From: Teichococcus wenyumeiae
Lineage (GTDB): Bacteria; Pseudomonadota; Alphaproteobacteria; Acetobacterales; Acetobacteraceae
Length of the DNA stretch: 64,000 nucleotides
NCBI RefSeq assembly: GCF_003696345.1
Contig: NZ_RFLX01000002.1
Coordinates: forward strand, 248,001-312,000
Reading direction: 5' to 3'
The notes beneath the pieces were generated by a model, which saw nothing but the letters and a program-made list of their open reading frames with translations, was not told where the DNA came from and did no database searches. Positions 50,446-59,684 of the stretch are shown here, piece by piece. The position numbers were made by a program, and so were the translations under genes. The number at the start of each line of letters is the position of its first letter. Position 1 is the first letter of the stretch.

Positions 50446-50859
50446 TTACAAGGCGTCCATCAGCACCAGCGCCGAAGGATTGGCATCCTCCTGCTGCATC
50501 ACGCGCCGCACCAGCTTCAAGGCCTGATAGCTGTCATCGGCTTCCGCGAAGCTCATCGCTTTTTGAATCAGGGCCTTGGCGGCCTCGCTCGCATCCGAGC
50601 CCAGGAAATCCTCCACCAGCCCGCGCGCCAGTTCCATGCCGCCGGCACGCTCGGGCTCCGGCCCGACATAGGCGGTCTGCAAGGCGAAATAGATGCGCCG
50701 CGCCGGGGTGGTGGCGGCCTCGGCGGTCAGGATCTGCTTGCCGAAAAGGAAGCGGGCGCGGCCCGCCAGCTCGATACGGGCACGGTTGCGGAAGCGGATG
50801 GGGGCGCCGTTGACGATCAGCAGATCGCCTTGGCGCATTTCAAGGACAAGAGTGGTCAT
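50446..50859 (-). CDS. flbT: FlbT-family flagellin translation regulator
   Basis: FlbT proteins bind flagellin mRNA leaders and restrain their translation in Alphaproteobacteria. The 137-residue product from ATG 50859 (MTTLVLEMRQGDLLIVNGAP) shows the family core LIVNGAPIRFRNRARIELAG, FLFGKQILTAEAATTPARRI and YFALQTAYVGPE, a normal length. An upstream in-frame ATG gives a ten-residue extension. No flagellin, flaF or other flagellar gene lies near, which is unusual for flbT. It may act on flagellins encoded elsewhere. Confidence 0.85.
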   Translation of the reverse strand: MTTLVLEMRQGDLLIVNGAPIRFRNRARIELAGRARFLFGKQILTAEAATTPARRIYFALQTAYVGPEPERAGGMELARGLVEDFLGSDASEAAKALIQKAMSFAEADDSYQALKLVRRVMQQEDANPSALVLMDAL

Positions 50860-51069
50860 GATGCGGTTCGGGCCTTCCGGCGGCGGCACGGGGCCGGCCG
50901 CCCTTCATGCGGGGTCGATGGTGCTCTCCGTCTGCGGTTCGAGTCGGGCTCCGGCTGGGCTTCCCCCGGCGGGCGATGCGGCCCGGGCGCTGCCGCGCGA
51001 TGCGGCCTGCCCGCAATCTGGCCGGTTGGTGTTAATGGATGATGACGAAGCGGGGCGCGCCCGCCGCCC

Positions 51070-52266
51070 TCAGCCCCGGCGCAGCAGCCAGAGCAGCCCG
51101 GCCACCGGCGCGCCCTTCTCCTGGCGCAGCCCGGCCTCCCGCTCCGCCACGATCTTCAGCCCGGCGGTGGCGGCCAGGGCGCGCAGATGGCCAGGATGGT
51201 GGCGGTAGCGCAGGTCGGGGCCCAGGGCGCAGGGGGCTTCCTCGCCCTTCTCCAGGCTGAAGGCGGCCAGCCCGCCCTGCGTAAGCGCCGCCGCCATGGC
51301 GGGCAGCACGGCGGAAAGGTCGCCCAGGTAGTTCAGCACATCCGCCGCCGCCACGAGGCCCCAGTGGCCGGGGCGGGCCGGCAGCACATCCAGCAGGTCG
51401 GCCTCGTGCAGCGCGTCGTAGATGCCCCGCGCCCGCGCCGCCACCAGCATGCGCGGCGAAAGGTCCACGCCCTCCAGCAGCCGCGCGAAGGGGCGCAGCG
51501 CCTCCCCCGAGAGGCCGGTGCCGCAGCCGAGGTCCAGCACCGCGCGGCTGGCATCCGCGGCCACGCCCGCCTCCCGCAGCATCTCCGCCAGCATGGCGGG
51601 GGTGCGGTAGCCCAGGCGGCCGGTCAGGTCGGCATCGAAGCGCGGCGCGTATTGGTCGAACAGGTCGCGCACATAGCCGGCGGGGGCGCGGTCCGGCGGC
51701 GGCGCGGCACCCAGCGCGGCCTGCAGGAAGCGCGCCTGTTCCGCGATGGCGGGGTCGGCGGCGGCGCGGGCGGCGTGGGCGGCGGCTTCCTCGCGCAGCC
51801 CGGCCTCGCGGCAGGCATGGGCCAGGGCGAGATGCGCGGGGCCGGAAGCCGGCAGCAAGGCCACCGCCTGCCGCAGCGGCGCCAGCGCCTCCCCCACCCG
51901 GCCCTGGCTGCTCAGCACCTGCCCCAGGTTGCGCAGGCTGACGGCATCCCCCGGCCGGGCGGCGAGTGCGGCGCGCAGGGCGGCCTCGGCCTCCGGCAAT
52001 TGCCCGGCCTCGGCCAGGGCGGCGCCATGGGCGGCCAGGAAGACCGGCGCCCCGGGGTTGCGCGCCACCGCCTGCCCGATCAGCCGCAGGGCTTCCGGCA
52101 GGTCGCCCCGCGCGCGGGCGATCTGCCCCAGCAGGTTCAGCGCATTGCCGTCATCCGGCCGCAGCGCCAGCACCTGCCGGTAGAGGCGTTCGGCGCCCGG
52201 CAGGTCGCCGGACTGGTGGCGGGCCAGCCCCTGCCGCAGCAGCGCACCGGGGTCCAGCGCCACCAT
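51070..52266 (-). CDS. TPR-domain SAM-dependent methyltransferase
   Basis: A 398-residue two-domain protein. Residues 1-180 are tetratricopeptide repeats (LYRQVLALRPDDGNALNLLG, LPEAEAALRAALAARPGDAV); residues 190-398 form a class I methyltransferase with VLDLGCGTGLSGEALRPF (motif I) and LLEGVDLSPRMLVAARARG. It may methylate a small molecule or protein recognised by the TPR part; substrate unknown. This fusion is a known alphaproteobacterial type. It lies 6 bases after fhs in the same direction and is probably co-transcribed. Confidence 0.85.
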   Translation of the reverse strand: MVALDPGALLRQGLARHQSGDLPGAERLYRQVLALRPDDGNALNLLGQIARARGDLPEALRLIGQAVARNPGAPVFLAAHGAALAEAGQLPEAEAALRAALAARPGDAVSLRNLGQVLSSQGRVGEALAPLRQAVALLPASGPAHLALAHACREAGLREEAAAHAARAAADPAIAEQARFLQAALGAAPPPDRAPAGYVRDLFDQYAPRFDADLTGRLGYRTPAMLAEMLREAGVAADASRAVLDLGCGTGLSGEALRPFARLLEGVDLSPRMLVAARARGIYDALHEADLLDVLPARPGHWGLVAAADVLNYLGDLSAVLPAMAAALTQGGLAAFSLEKGEEAPCALGPDLRYRHHPGHLRALAATAGLKIVAEREAGLRQEKGAPVAGLLWLLRRG

Positions 52267-52272
52267 GGCGGC

Positions 52273-53943
52273 TCAGAACAGCCCTTCGATGCGGCCTTCG
52301 GCATCCAGCCCGATGCCCTCCGCCGCCGGGCGGCGCGGCAGGCCAGGCATGGTCATGATCTCGCCCGCGATGGCCACCACGAAGCCGGCGCCGGCGGAAA
52401 GCCGCACGTCGCGCAGCGGCAGCACATGCCCTTCCGGCGCGCCCAGCAGCGTGGGGTCGGCGGAGAAGGAATACTGCGTCTTGGCGATGCAGACCGGCAC
52501 GTCGCCGAAGCCCGCATCCTCGAAGCGCTTCAGCTTGGCGGCCACCGGCGGCGGGATGGAGACGGAGGCGGCGTGGTAGATCTCCCGCGCCACCGTCTCG
52601 ATCTTGCCGGCCAGGGAGACATGGCTCTGGTAGAGCGGCTCGAAGCTGGCGGTGCCGCCCTCGATCAGCTCCAGCACCGCGCGGGCGAGGTCGGCGGTAC
52701 CCGCCGCGCCATCGGCCCAATGGGTGCAGAGGATGACCTTGGTGCCCAGCGGGCGCATCGCCTCCCGCACCGCCGCGATCTCGGCCTCGGTATCGCCGGT
52801 GAACTTGTTCAGCGCCACCACCACGGGCAGGCCGAATTTCTGCATGTTCTGCACATGGCGGCGCAGGTTGCTGATGCCGCGGGTGACGGCCGCCACATCC
52901 TCGGTGCCCAGCGCCGATTTGGCCACGCCGCCATGCAGCTTCAGGGCGCGGGTGGTCGCCACCACCACGCAGGCCTTGGGCGCCAGCCCCGCCGCGCGGC
53001 ACTTGATGTCCAGGAACTTCTCGGCACCGAGATCCGCGCCGAAGCCCGCTTCCGTCACCACCACATCGGCCAGCTTCAGCGCCAGCTTCGTCGCGATCAC
53101 GCTGTTGCAGCCATGGGCGATATTCGCGAAGGGCCCGCCATGCACCAGGGCGGGGGAGCCTTCCAGCGTCTGCACCAGGTTAGGCGCCAGCGCGTCCCGC
53201 AGCAGCGCCGCCATGGCGCCATCCGCCTTCAGGTCCCGCGCCGTGATGGCGCGGCCATCCCGCGTATAGCCGACGATGATGCGCCCCAGCCGGGCCTGCA
53301 GGTCCGCCAGGTCCTTGGCCAGGCAGAAGACCGCCATGACCTCGGAGGCCACGGTGATGTCAAAGCCGTCCTCACGCGGGAAGCCATTGGGCACGCCGCC
53401 CAGCGCCGCGTTGATGGAACGCAGCGCGCGGTCGTTCATGTCCACGGCGCGGCGCCAGACGATGCGGCGGGCATCCAGCCCCAGCTCGTTGCCCCAGTAG
53501 AGGTGGTTGTCCACCATGGCGGCCAGCAGGTTGTTGGCGCTGGTGATGGCGTGGAAGTCGCCGGTGAAATGGAGGTTGATCTCCTCCATCGGCAGCACCT
53601 GGGCATGGCCGCCGCCCGTGGCGCCGCCCTTCACGCCGAAGCAGGGGCCGAGCGAGGGCTCGCGCAGCGCGATCATGGCACGGGTGCCGAGGCTGTTCAG
53701 CGCATCGCCCAGGCCCACCGTGGTGGTGGTCTTGCCCTCGCCGGCGGCGGTGGGGTTGATGCCGGTCACCAGCACCAGGGCACCATCCGGGCGACCCTTC
53801 TGGGCATTCACGAAATCCAGCGAGACCTTGGCCTTGTAGCGGCCATAGGGTTCCAGCGCGTCCTCCGGGATTCCGGCCTTCTCGGCGATCTCGCGGATCG
53901 GGCGCAGTGTCGCCGCGCGTGCGATCTCCAGGTCGGTCGCCAT
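52273..53943 (-). CDS. fhs: Formate-tetrahydrofolate ligase
   Basis: Uses ATP and formate to make 10-formyl-tetrahydrofolate. The 556-residue product has [20 protein letters not shown] at the start, a P-loop in [58 protein letters not shown] and, late, [20 protein letters not shown], all Fhs blocks. Length is typical. Its presence suggests formate recycling into one-carbon metabolism. It begins the short operon with the TPR-methyltransferase. Confidence 0.96.
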   Translation of the reverse strand: MATDLEIARAATLRPIREIAEKAGIPEDALEPYGRYKAKVSLDFVNAQKGRPDGALVLVTGINPTAAGEGKTTTTVGLGDALNSLGTRAMIALREPSLGPCFGVKGGATGGGHAQVLPMEEINLHFTGDFHAITSANNLLAAMVDNHLYWGNELGLDARRIVWRRAVDMNDRALRSINAALGGVPNGFPREDGFDITVASEVMAVFCLAKDLADLQARLGRIIVGYTRDGRAITARDLKADGAMAALLRDALAPNLVQTLEGSPALVHGGPFANIAHGCNSVIATKLALKLADVVVTEAGFGADLGAEKFLDIKCRAAGLAPKACVVVATTRALKLHGGVAKSALGTEDVAAVTRGISNLRRHVQNMQKFGLPVVVALNKFTGDTEAEIAAVREAMRPLGTKVILCTHWADGAAGTADLARAVLELIEGGTASFEPLYQSHVSLAGKIETVAREIYHAASVSIPPPVAAKLKRFEDAGFGDVPVCIAKTQYSFSADPTLLGAPEGHVLPLRDVRLSAGAGFVVAIAGEIMTMPGLPRRPAAEGIGLDAEGRIEGLF

Positions 53944-54013
53944 GCCCTCGGATATCCCCTGCTATGTCGGAGCCGGATTATCGCCCAAGGGCGCCGCCGG
54001 CAAGCCGGGGCGA

Positions 54014-54628
54014 TCAGCCGGGCGGCCGCGCCAGGGGCAAGGCGGCCTGAAGCCCCAGGGGCGCGGCACCCGCTGGCCGCAGCAGCTCCGCCTTTGCCGC
54101 CCGCCAGCTCTGCCCGGTCCAGACCAGTTCGAGGCGGAAGCCGCCCGCCCCCTCCCGCAGCGCCAGTTCCACCACCGTGCCGCCCCATCCCACCAGTTGC
54201 AGCGGCGGCGCGCCGTGGGCCAGCAGCACCTGCTCCAGGGCAGCGGGCCGCACCAGGGCGGCGGCCATGTCCTCAGCCATGCCAGCGAGCAGCCGTTCCG
54301 CGCCATTGGCGGCGGGCCCCCGCAGCCCAGCATGCATCCGCAGTTCTTCCCGCAGCCCATCGCCTGCCGCCGGGAGGTCCAGTTGCCGCAGCAGCGCCGG
54401 CACGTCCTGCCGCAGCACCAGCCCGTAGAGGTTCAGCACCGGCCAGGCGGAACCGGCGGCGCAGCCCAGGCCGAAGGCTGCTACTGCCAGCAGCGGCTTC
54501 AGCCAGCCATGCGGGCGCCTCGGCTCCGCCGTCTGCAAGGGCGGCAGTGAATTCACGGTGGGGGTGGCGGCCCGCCGTGCCTCGTAGGCGTCCCAGATCT
54601 CATCCCAGGGGTCGACGCTGGTCGTCAT
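54014..54628 (-). CDS. Single-pass membrane protein, possibly DUF2939
   Basis: A 204-residue protein with an N-terminal cytoplasmic part containing DPWDEIWDAYEARRAATP, one membrane helix (PLLAVAAFGLGCAAGSAWPV, about 45-64), and a periplasmic domain. LRQDVPALLRQLDLPAAGDG, following the helix, resembles the start of DUF2939 domains, and the later part matches in size; the assignment is tentative. It probably faces the periplasm. Function unknown. It lies upstream of fhs on the same strand. Confidence 0.6.
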   Translation of the reverse strand: MTTSVDPWDEIWDAYEARRAATPTVNSLPPLQTAEPRRPHGWLKPLLAVAAFGLGCAAGSAWPVLNLYGLVLRQDVPALLRQLDLPAAGDGLREELRMHAGLRGPAANGAERLLAGMAEDMAAALVRPAALEQVLLAHGAPPLQLVGWGGTVVELALREGAGGFRLELVWTGQSWRAAKAELLRPAGAAPLGLQAALPLARPPG

Positions 54629-54687
54629 GGCCTCGCACCTTTGCCGCGTCCACCGCCGTCCCGATTTCCAGGCATCGACGGTTGTTT

Positions 54688-54741
54688 GTCTCTGTTTTTG
54701 AGACTAACGCGACAAAGGTAAGGGAGAGGTTAATGCTCTCC
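54688..54741 (-). terminator. Two hairpins downstream of the Mla operon
   Basis: GGAGAG (54723-54728) pairs with CTCTCC (54736-54741), and GTCTC (54688-54692) with GAGAC (54700-54704) around a T-rich loop. They lie 35-90 bases after the end of the lipoprotein gene on the reverse strand. The stems are short and no T-run follows, so termination is likely but not certain. Confidence 0.4.
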
Positions 54742-54775
54742 ATCATCCGGGCAGGAATGCCGAAAAGCCGGACCT

Positions 54776-55402
54776 CTAACGCACCAGCGGGGCGATGTTC
54801 TGCTCCAGCTTACTCAAGGCGGCGATGAAAGCCTGGTTCATGGCGGCGGCCAGCACCTCCGGCGGCAGGGTGGCGTCCTTGCCCTCGGGCGCGGGCAGTG
54901 GCGCGGTGCCGGTGACGGACATTTGCCGCAGCACCTGCACATCGCCGTCCCGGTTGCGCAGCAGCACGCCGGATATCCCGGCCCGCGCCTCCCGCCGGCC
55001 AAGGTCGGCCACCAGTTCCGTCAGCTCGCATTCCAGCACGAAATCGGGCCGTGCCCGGCTGCCCTGCGACACCACGCCGCTGAACAGGCCGGAGCCGGAC
55101 AGCCAGCGGCGCAGCCCTTCCTCCGCCAGCTCGGCCGGCGGTGCGATCCATTCGGCATAGTAATCGACGTTTTCCGTGCCATCGGGCCGCAGGGAGCGCA
55201 GCCCGCGCGCTTCCATCCCCGGCGCCGCGCGCATCAGCCGCACCTCCAGCACGCGGCGGCCGCGCCCGGATGTCCCCTGCGGCCGCGTCACGGTCAGGGG
55301 AAAGCGCTTCACCTCCACGTAAGGGCGGTCGGGCAACACGCTGCCACAGGCGGCCAGCGTCGCCGTCAGGGGGAATGCCAGCAGCAGGGCGCGTCGCTTC
55401 AT
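54776..55402 (-). CDS. ABC transport auxiliary lipoprotein (Mla/Pqi-like system)
   Basis: A 208-residue outer-membrane or periplasmic lipoprotein. The signal MKRRALLLAFPLTATLAACG has a lipobox (LAAC) with Cys19 as lipid site. DRPYVEVKRFPLTVTRPQGT and later YYAEWIAPPAELAEEGLRRW match the auxiliary lipoprotein family (PqiC/LptE-like) that accompanies MCE transporters. It probably helps pass phospholipid to or from the outer membrane. Start 55402 was chosen to place the signal peptide. It is last in the operon, after the MCE protein. Confidence 0.85.
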   Translation of the reverse strand: MKRRALLLAFPLTATLAACGSVLPDRPYVEVKRFPLTVTRPQGTSGRGRRVLEVRLMRAAPGMEARGLRSLRPDGTENVDYYAEWIAPPAELAEEGLRRWLSGSGLFSGVVSQGSRARPDFVLECELTELVADLGRREARAGISGVLLRNRDGDVQVLRQMSVTGTAPLPAPEGKDATLPPEVLAAAMNQAFIAALSKLEQNIAPLVR

Positions 55403-55418
55403 CGGGGGGAAACCTCTC

Positions 55419-56438
55419 TCAACGGCGGGGCGGCGGCGGCGGGGCGCCGAGGATGGCGGCGCCGGGGGCCCGACGCAGCAATTCCGTGGTGTCGCGCAGG
55501 TTGCTGGCCACCGCGCGCAGGTCGCGCAGGATGGGCGCGAGGTCGGCATTGGTGTCCTGCGTCACGCCGCGGGCCGAGCGCGCGGTGCGCTCCAGGCTCT
55601 GGATGGCGGCGGGCAGCTGGGACGCGGCGGTGCGCAGCCCTTCGGCGGCGGCGGCGATGCTGGTCAGGGCGCGCTTGGCTTCCGGCCCGCCGGTGAGGTC
55701 GTTGAGGTTGGTGGCGACGCTGCGCACGTCGCGCATGGTGCCGGCGATATCGGCATCGGCCACCGCCTGGCGCAGCGCCGTCATGGTCTCGGCCGCCTCG
55801 TGCAGCGTGCGCGCCAGGTCGCCGTTGCTGGCCTGGCCGTTCAATGTCCCGGTCAGCGCGGCGATGTTGCTCAGGATCTCCTCGATCGGCGCGTTCTGGA
55901 TGCGGGAAAGTACCTGCTCCGCCGCGTCCTGCACCTGCGCCACCGTGGAGGGCATGGAGGGGATCACGGGATAGGCCGGTGTCCAGGGCACCGTGCGCGG
56001 CGGGAAGCGCTCGGGGTCGACGAAATCCAACTCGATATAGGACACGCCGGTCAGGCCCTGGCTCGACAGGCGGGCGCGCAGCCCGTTCTGCACCGCGCGC
56101 TGCGCCGCCTCCGCATTCGACAACATGGTGCGCTTGGGGTCCAACGCCATGCGCACAAACACCAGCTGGAAGGCGGCCGCCGCCTGGGAGCGGTTGTCGA
56201 GGTCGTATGCGGCATTCACCAGCCCGATCTCCGTCACCTGCCCGATGCGCACGCCGCGGTAGCGCACCGGCGCGCCGGGCTCCAGGCCCGTGACGCTTTC
56301 GTCGAAATAGGTCTCGAAGATCTCGGCGGACTTGCCGACCTGGCCGGCGGTCAGGAAGAACAGGAAGCCGAGGCCCAGGGCGAGGCCGACCAGAAGCAAG
56401 GCGCCGACGCGCACATAGAGCCTGCGGGAACTAGGCAT
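55419..56438 (-). CDS. MCE-domain periplasmic protein (MlaD-like)
   Basis: A 339-residue protein anchored by one helix (LYVRVGALLLVGLALGLGFLFFL), with one MCE domain at about 38-115 (FETYFDESVTGLEPGAPVRY, then RGVRIGQVTEIGL), followed by a long helical tail (about 170-315) that predicts needle-like coiled coils and ends in a Pro/Arg-rich tip. It forms the periplasmic lipid channel of an Mla-type system. Its length is closer to the MlaD-with-tail type of non-enteric bacteria than to the short E. coli MlaD. Confidence 0.9.
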   Translation of the reverse strand: MPSSRRLYVRVGALLLVGLALGLGFLFFLTAGQVGKSAEIFETYFDESVTGLEPGAPVRYRGVRIGQVTEIGLVNAAYDLDNRSQAAAAFQLVFVRMALDPKRTMLSNAEAAQRAVQNGLRARLSSQGLTGVSYIELDFVDPERFPPRTVPWTPAYPVIPSMPSTVAQVQDAAEQVLSRIQNAPIEEILSNIAALTGTLNGQASNGDLARTLHEAAETMTALRQAVADADIAGTMRDVRSVATNLNDLTGGPEAKRALTSIAAAAEGLRTAASQLPAAIQSLERTARSARGVTQDTNADLAPILRDLRAVASNLRDTTELLRRAPGAAILGAPPPPPRR

Positions 56439-56442
56439 GGTG

Positions 56443-57234
56443 TCAGATCGCCTCCCGGCGGAAGAAGGCGCGCACCGTGGGGTGCGTCGCGTGGTCGCGC
56501 AATTCGCGCGGGTCGCCCTCGGCGATCATGCCCTTGGCTTCCTTGTCGAGCATGATGCAGCGGTCGCCGATGGCGAGGATGCTCTGCAATTCGTGCGTCA
56601 CCACCACGAAGGTGGTGCCGAGGTCGCGGGCCAGGTCCTTGATCAGCTGGTCCAGCCCGGCGGAGGTGATGGGGTCGAGCCCGGCGGAAGGCTCGTCGAG
56701 GAACAGCACCGGCGGGTCCAGCGCCATGGCGCGGGCGATGCCGGCGCGCTTGGCCATGCCGCCGGAAATCTCGCCCGGCAGCCGGTCGGCGGCGTCCGAG
56801 AGGCCGACGAGGCCGAGCTTCACCCGCGCCACCTCCTCCCGCGCCTGCGGCGGCAGGGTGGTATGCTCTTCCAGCGGTAGCATGATATTCTCCAGCAGCG
56901 TCATGGAGCCGAAGAGCGCGCCGGACTGCCACATGACCCCCAGCTTCGCCAGCAGCGCCTGCCGCTTCCGCCCGGTGCTGGCTTGCAGGTTCTGGCCCAG
57001 GATGCGGCTTTGCCCGGCGGTAGGCTGGTAGAGGCCGATCAGCAGCTTCAGCAGCGTGGACTTGCCGCAGCCGGAGCCACCGAGGATCACGAAGACTTCG
57101 CCCCGCTCCACCTGGAAAGTGACGTCGCGGAAGAGCGTGTTGGTGCCGAAGGCCATGGCGATGCCCTCGGCCTCCACCACAGGCTCGCGCAGGCTGCGGG
57201 TCTGGAGGCCGAGGACCTCGGGATAATCCGCCAT
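56443..57234 (-). CDS. ABC transporter ATPase of an Mla-type lipid system
   Basis: The 263-residue MlaF-like ATPase powers lipid movement through the permease. ILGGSGCGKSTLLKLLIGLY is the Walker A loop, EISGGMAKRAGIARAM the signature motif (E-I-S-G-G-M, as in MlaF), and VLFLDEPSAGLDPITSAGLD the Walker B region with the D-loop. Start ATG 57234 overlaps the permease stop as TGATG; the frame is open further upstream without family sequence. It is coupled to the MCE gene 4 bases later. Confidence 0.93.
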   Translation of the reverse strand: MADYPEVLGLQTRSLREPVVEAEGIAMAFGTNTLFRDVTFQVERGEVFVILGGSGCGKSTLLKLLIGLYQPTAGQSRILGQNLQASTGRKRQALLAKLGVMWQSGALFGSMTLLENIMLPLEEHTTLPPQAREEVARVKLGLVGLSDAADRLPGEISGGMAKRAGIARAMALDPPVLFLDEPSAGLDPITSAGLDQLIKDLARDLGTTFVVVTHELQSILAIGDRCIMLDKEAKGMIAEGDPRELRDHATHPTVRAFFRREAI

Positions 57235-58325
57235 CACCAGGACATCCGGAAGAAGAGCACGGCGAAGATGCCGTCCAGCAGCACGGTGGCGACGATGCCG
57301 CCCACCACCGCCGCCGTTGCCGCGTCGCCCACCGCGCGCGGCCCGCGCCCGGCGGAAAGCCCGGCGCGGCAGCCGATACCGGCGATCACCAGCCCGAAGA
57401 CGGCGGCCTTGAGCAGCCCGCCGCCCAGCGTGCCCAGCGTCACCCACTGCTGCAGCTGGGAAGTCACCAGCGGCACGGAATAGCCCAGCATGTTCATGAT
57501 GATGCCCATGCCCACGAAGCCCGACAGGTTCATCACCAGCGTCAGCACCGGCATCACCAGCATGCCGGCGATCAGCCGCGGCAGCACCAGCATGGCCACC
57601 GGCTCCACGCCCATCACGCGCAGGGCGTCCACCTCCTCGTTCACCGTCATGGTGCCGAGTTCGGCGGCATAGGCGGAACCGGTGCGGCCCGCCAGGATCA
57701 CGGCGGCGATCAGCGGCCCCAGCTCGCGCGCCATGATCACGCCCACCATGGCGGGAATATAGGACTGCGCACCGAAGGCGCTGAGAGAGGCCGAGGACTG
57801 GAAGGCCAGGATCACGCCGATCAGCGTGCCCAGCAGGATGGTCAGCGGAAAGGCGCGCAGCCCGGCCTCATCCACGTGGCGGAGCAGGTCGTTCAGGCGC
57901 AGCCGGCGCGGGTGGCGCAGCACGGCGAGGGAGAGCACCAGCGCCTCCCCCAGGAAGCCCAGCCCGTCGCGCAGCGTCCTGCCATGCCCGACGGTCCAGG
58001 CACCCAGCGACGCCACGAAGGGCAGCCGCCGCGCGGCTGGCCTGGGGCGCGGCGCGGCCAGGGCATCGCGGGCGCGTTCCAGCACCGCCGAGACGCCCTG
58101 CCCCGCCCCTTCCAGCCGCGCGGCCTCGCCACCGGCGGCCAGCACCAGGGCGGCGCCGCTGGTATCCAGCGCGGAAACGCGCGACAGGTCCACCACCGCC
58201 ACGCCCCGCGCCGCCTTCAGCAGCGGGTTCCACAGGTCGCCGATCCGCTCGGTGGTCAGGGCGCCGTGCAGTGCCAGCCGGTTTCCATCGCGCGCGAAGC
58301 CCGGCGCCTCGGCGTCATCGCTCAT
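57234..58325 (-). CDS. ABC permease with N-terminal STAS domain (MlaE-like)
   Basis: A 363-residue inner-membrane protein. Residues 1-110 form a STAS domain (VVDLSRVSALDTSGAALVLA), and residues 120-363 the MlaE permease with FPLTILLGTLIGVILAFQSS, MARELGPLIAAVILAGRTGS and NEEVDALRVMGVEPVAMLVL. In E. coli the STAS part is a separate protein (MlaB), so here the two are fused. It probably carries phospholipid across the inner membrane with the ATPase and MCE partner. The gene start overlaps the end of the amine oxidase gene by 11 bases. Confidence 0.92.
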   Translation of the reverse strand: MSDDAEAPGFARDGNRLALHGALTTERIGDLWNPLLKAARGVAVVDLSRVSALDTSGAALVLAAGGEAARLEGAGQGVSAVLERARDALAAPRPRPAARRLPFVASLGAWTVGHGRTLRDGLGFLGEALVLSLAVLRHPRRLRLNDLLRHVDEAGLRAFPLTILLGTLIGVILAFQSSASLSAFGAQSYIPAMVGVIMARELGPLIAAVILAGRTGSAYAAELGTMTVNEEVDALRVMGVEPVAMLVLPRLIAGMLVMPVLTLVMNLSGFVGMGIIMNMLGYSVPLVTSQLQQWVTLGTLGGGLLKAAVFGLVIAGIGCRAGLSAGRGPRAVGDAATAAVVGGIVATVLLDGIFAVLFFRMSW

Positions 58326-59682
58326 CAGTCGTCCCGGTCAGTGGGGGTGCATCCGTTGCGGGGGCGGCATAGCGCCAAGCCAGGGCCGGTGTCAGCGGCT
58401 GTGGTTCTTTGTCACGCAGGGAACGGATGGCATGGGCGGCGGCGGCCTCGCCGGTTTCCCAGGCGCCGCCCAGGGTGGCGGCCAAGCTGGAGTGGCAGGC
58501 CTCGCCGGCGAAGCAGAGCCGCCCGCCCGCCAGCGGCGCCGCCAGGATGCCGCGCGCCGTGGCTCGCCCGGGCCGCGCATGGCTGTAGGCGCCGCGCGAG
58601 AAAGGGTCGCGCGCCCAGTCGCTGACCAGCGCGCCGTCCCGCCGCAGCGCCGCCGCGGCGCGGGCGCCGAAGTTCTTCGCCAGCTCGGCCAGGGCGAAGT
58701 CCACCGTGGCCTCCGGCCCCGCCCCGGCCAGTTCCCAGGCCGCCGGGCCACCCACGAAACCCATCAGGTGGTCATGGCCGAAGGGCCAGGCGATGGCGGT
58801 CAGCGCCGCTTCCTCTTCCCGCTCCACCCGGCGCTCGATGCCGGCGAAGGGCGGCAGGTCCAGCCGGTCCGCCCCGGCGGCACGCAGGCCGATCTTGGTC
58901 AGCAGCCCCAGCGGCAGGTCATGGATGGCCTGGGCGGTGTCCGGCGGCAGTTCGGGCGTGAAGCGGATCGCGCCTGCGGCCAGCACGGCGGTGGGCACAG
59001 TGACGATGGCCGCCGCCGCCTCCAGCCGGCCGAAGGGGCCTTCCGCCACCACGCGGGGGCCGGACCAGTCCAGCCGCTCCACCACCGCGCCACAGGCAAT
59101 GGGCAGGCCCTGGGCCAGCCGCGCCAGCAGGGTGCCGGCGCCTTCCGGCAGCAGGAGGTCGGGCCGTTCCAGCAGGGTATCGAGGTAGTCCCGCGCATCC
59201 ATCCCGGCCAGGGGCGTGGCGCAGATCACCGGGCCTTCCCAGTGCATCACGGTGGCGTCCCAGCGGCCGGGGCCGAAGCCGGCGCGGGCGGCCAGGGCGG
59301 CGGCGCTTTCCCCCGGCTGGGGCGTCAGGGCGGCCAGCCGGGCATGGAAGCCTTCCCAGGTGGCGTCATAGGCCGCCATGTCCTCCGGCCCGACGCGGCG
59401 GCCGGCATCGAAGCAGACGGATTCACGGGCGCTGCCATGGTCGAAGGGCGCCATGCCCAGCGCCTCGGCCAGCGGGCGCAGGGGGTTGCGGCCGGCCGCG
59501 TGCAGCCAGGTGGCGCCGAGGTCGAAGGGCGCGCCCAGCGTGGCGGTGTCGGTGGCGGCGCGGCCGCCGGGGCGGGCGCGCGCCTCCAGCACCTGGCAGC
59601 GCAGCCCGGCCTGCCCCAGCGCGCGGGCGGCCGCGATGCCCGCGGCGCCGGCGCCCACCACCAGCACATCGGTCTCGCGCAT
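58315..59682 (-). CDS. FAD-dependent amine oxidase-like oxidoreductase
   Basis: A 455-residue flavoprotein. VLVVGAGAAGIAAARALGQA is the FAD dinucleotide motif, followed by VLEARARPGGRAAT, the typical R-x-G-G-R loop. Late GGRLCFAGEACHSSLAATLG is the second FAD block. The family includes monoamine and polyamine oxidases and phytoene desaturase-like enzymes; substrate unknown. It overlaps the permease by 11 bases and follows the YccF gene by 2, so it is probably in the same transcript as the lipid transporter. It lacks a signal peptide. Confidence 0.82.
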   Translation of the reverse strand: MRETDVLVVGAGAAGIAAARALGQAGLRCQVLEARARPGGRAATDTATLGAPFDLGATWLHAAGRNPLRPLAEALGMAPFDHGSARESVCFDAGRRVGPEDMAAYDATWEGFHARLAALTPQPGESAAALAARAGFGPGRWDATVMHWEGPVICATPLAGMDARDYLDTLLERPDLLLPEGAGTLLARLAQGLPIACGAVVERLDWSGPRVVAEGPFGRLEAAAAIVTVPTAVLAAGAIRFTPELPPDTAQAIHDLPLGLLTKIGLRAAGADRLDLPPFAGIERRVEREEEAALTAIAWPFGHDHLMGFVGGPAAWELAGAGPEATVDFALAELAKNFGARAAAALRRDGALVSDWARDPFSRGAYSHARPGRATARGILAAPLAGGRLCFAGEACHSSLAATLGGAWETGEAAAAHAIRSLRDKEPQPLTPALAWRYAAPATDAPPLTGTTDER

Positions 59683-59684
59683 GG

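Noticed and set aside
51187-54828. A forward open frame of 1213 codons opposite the TPR-methyltransferase and fhs genes
   Set aside because: It spans several certain reverse-strand genes and shows no domain.
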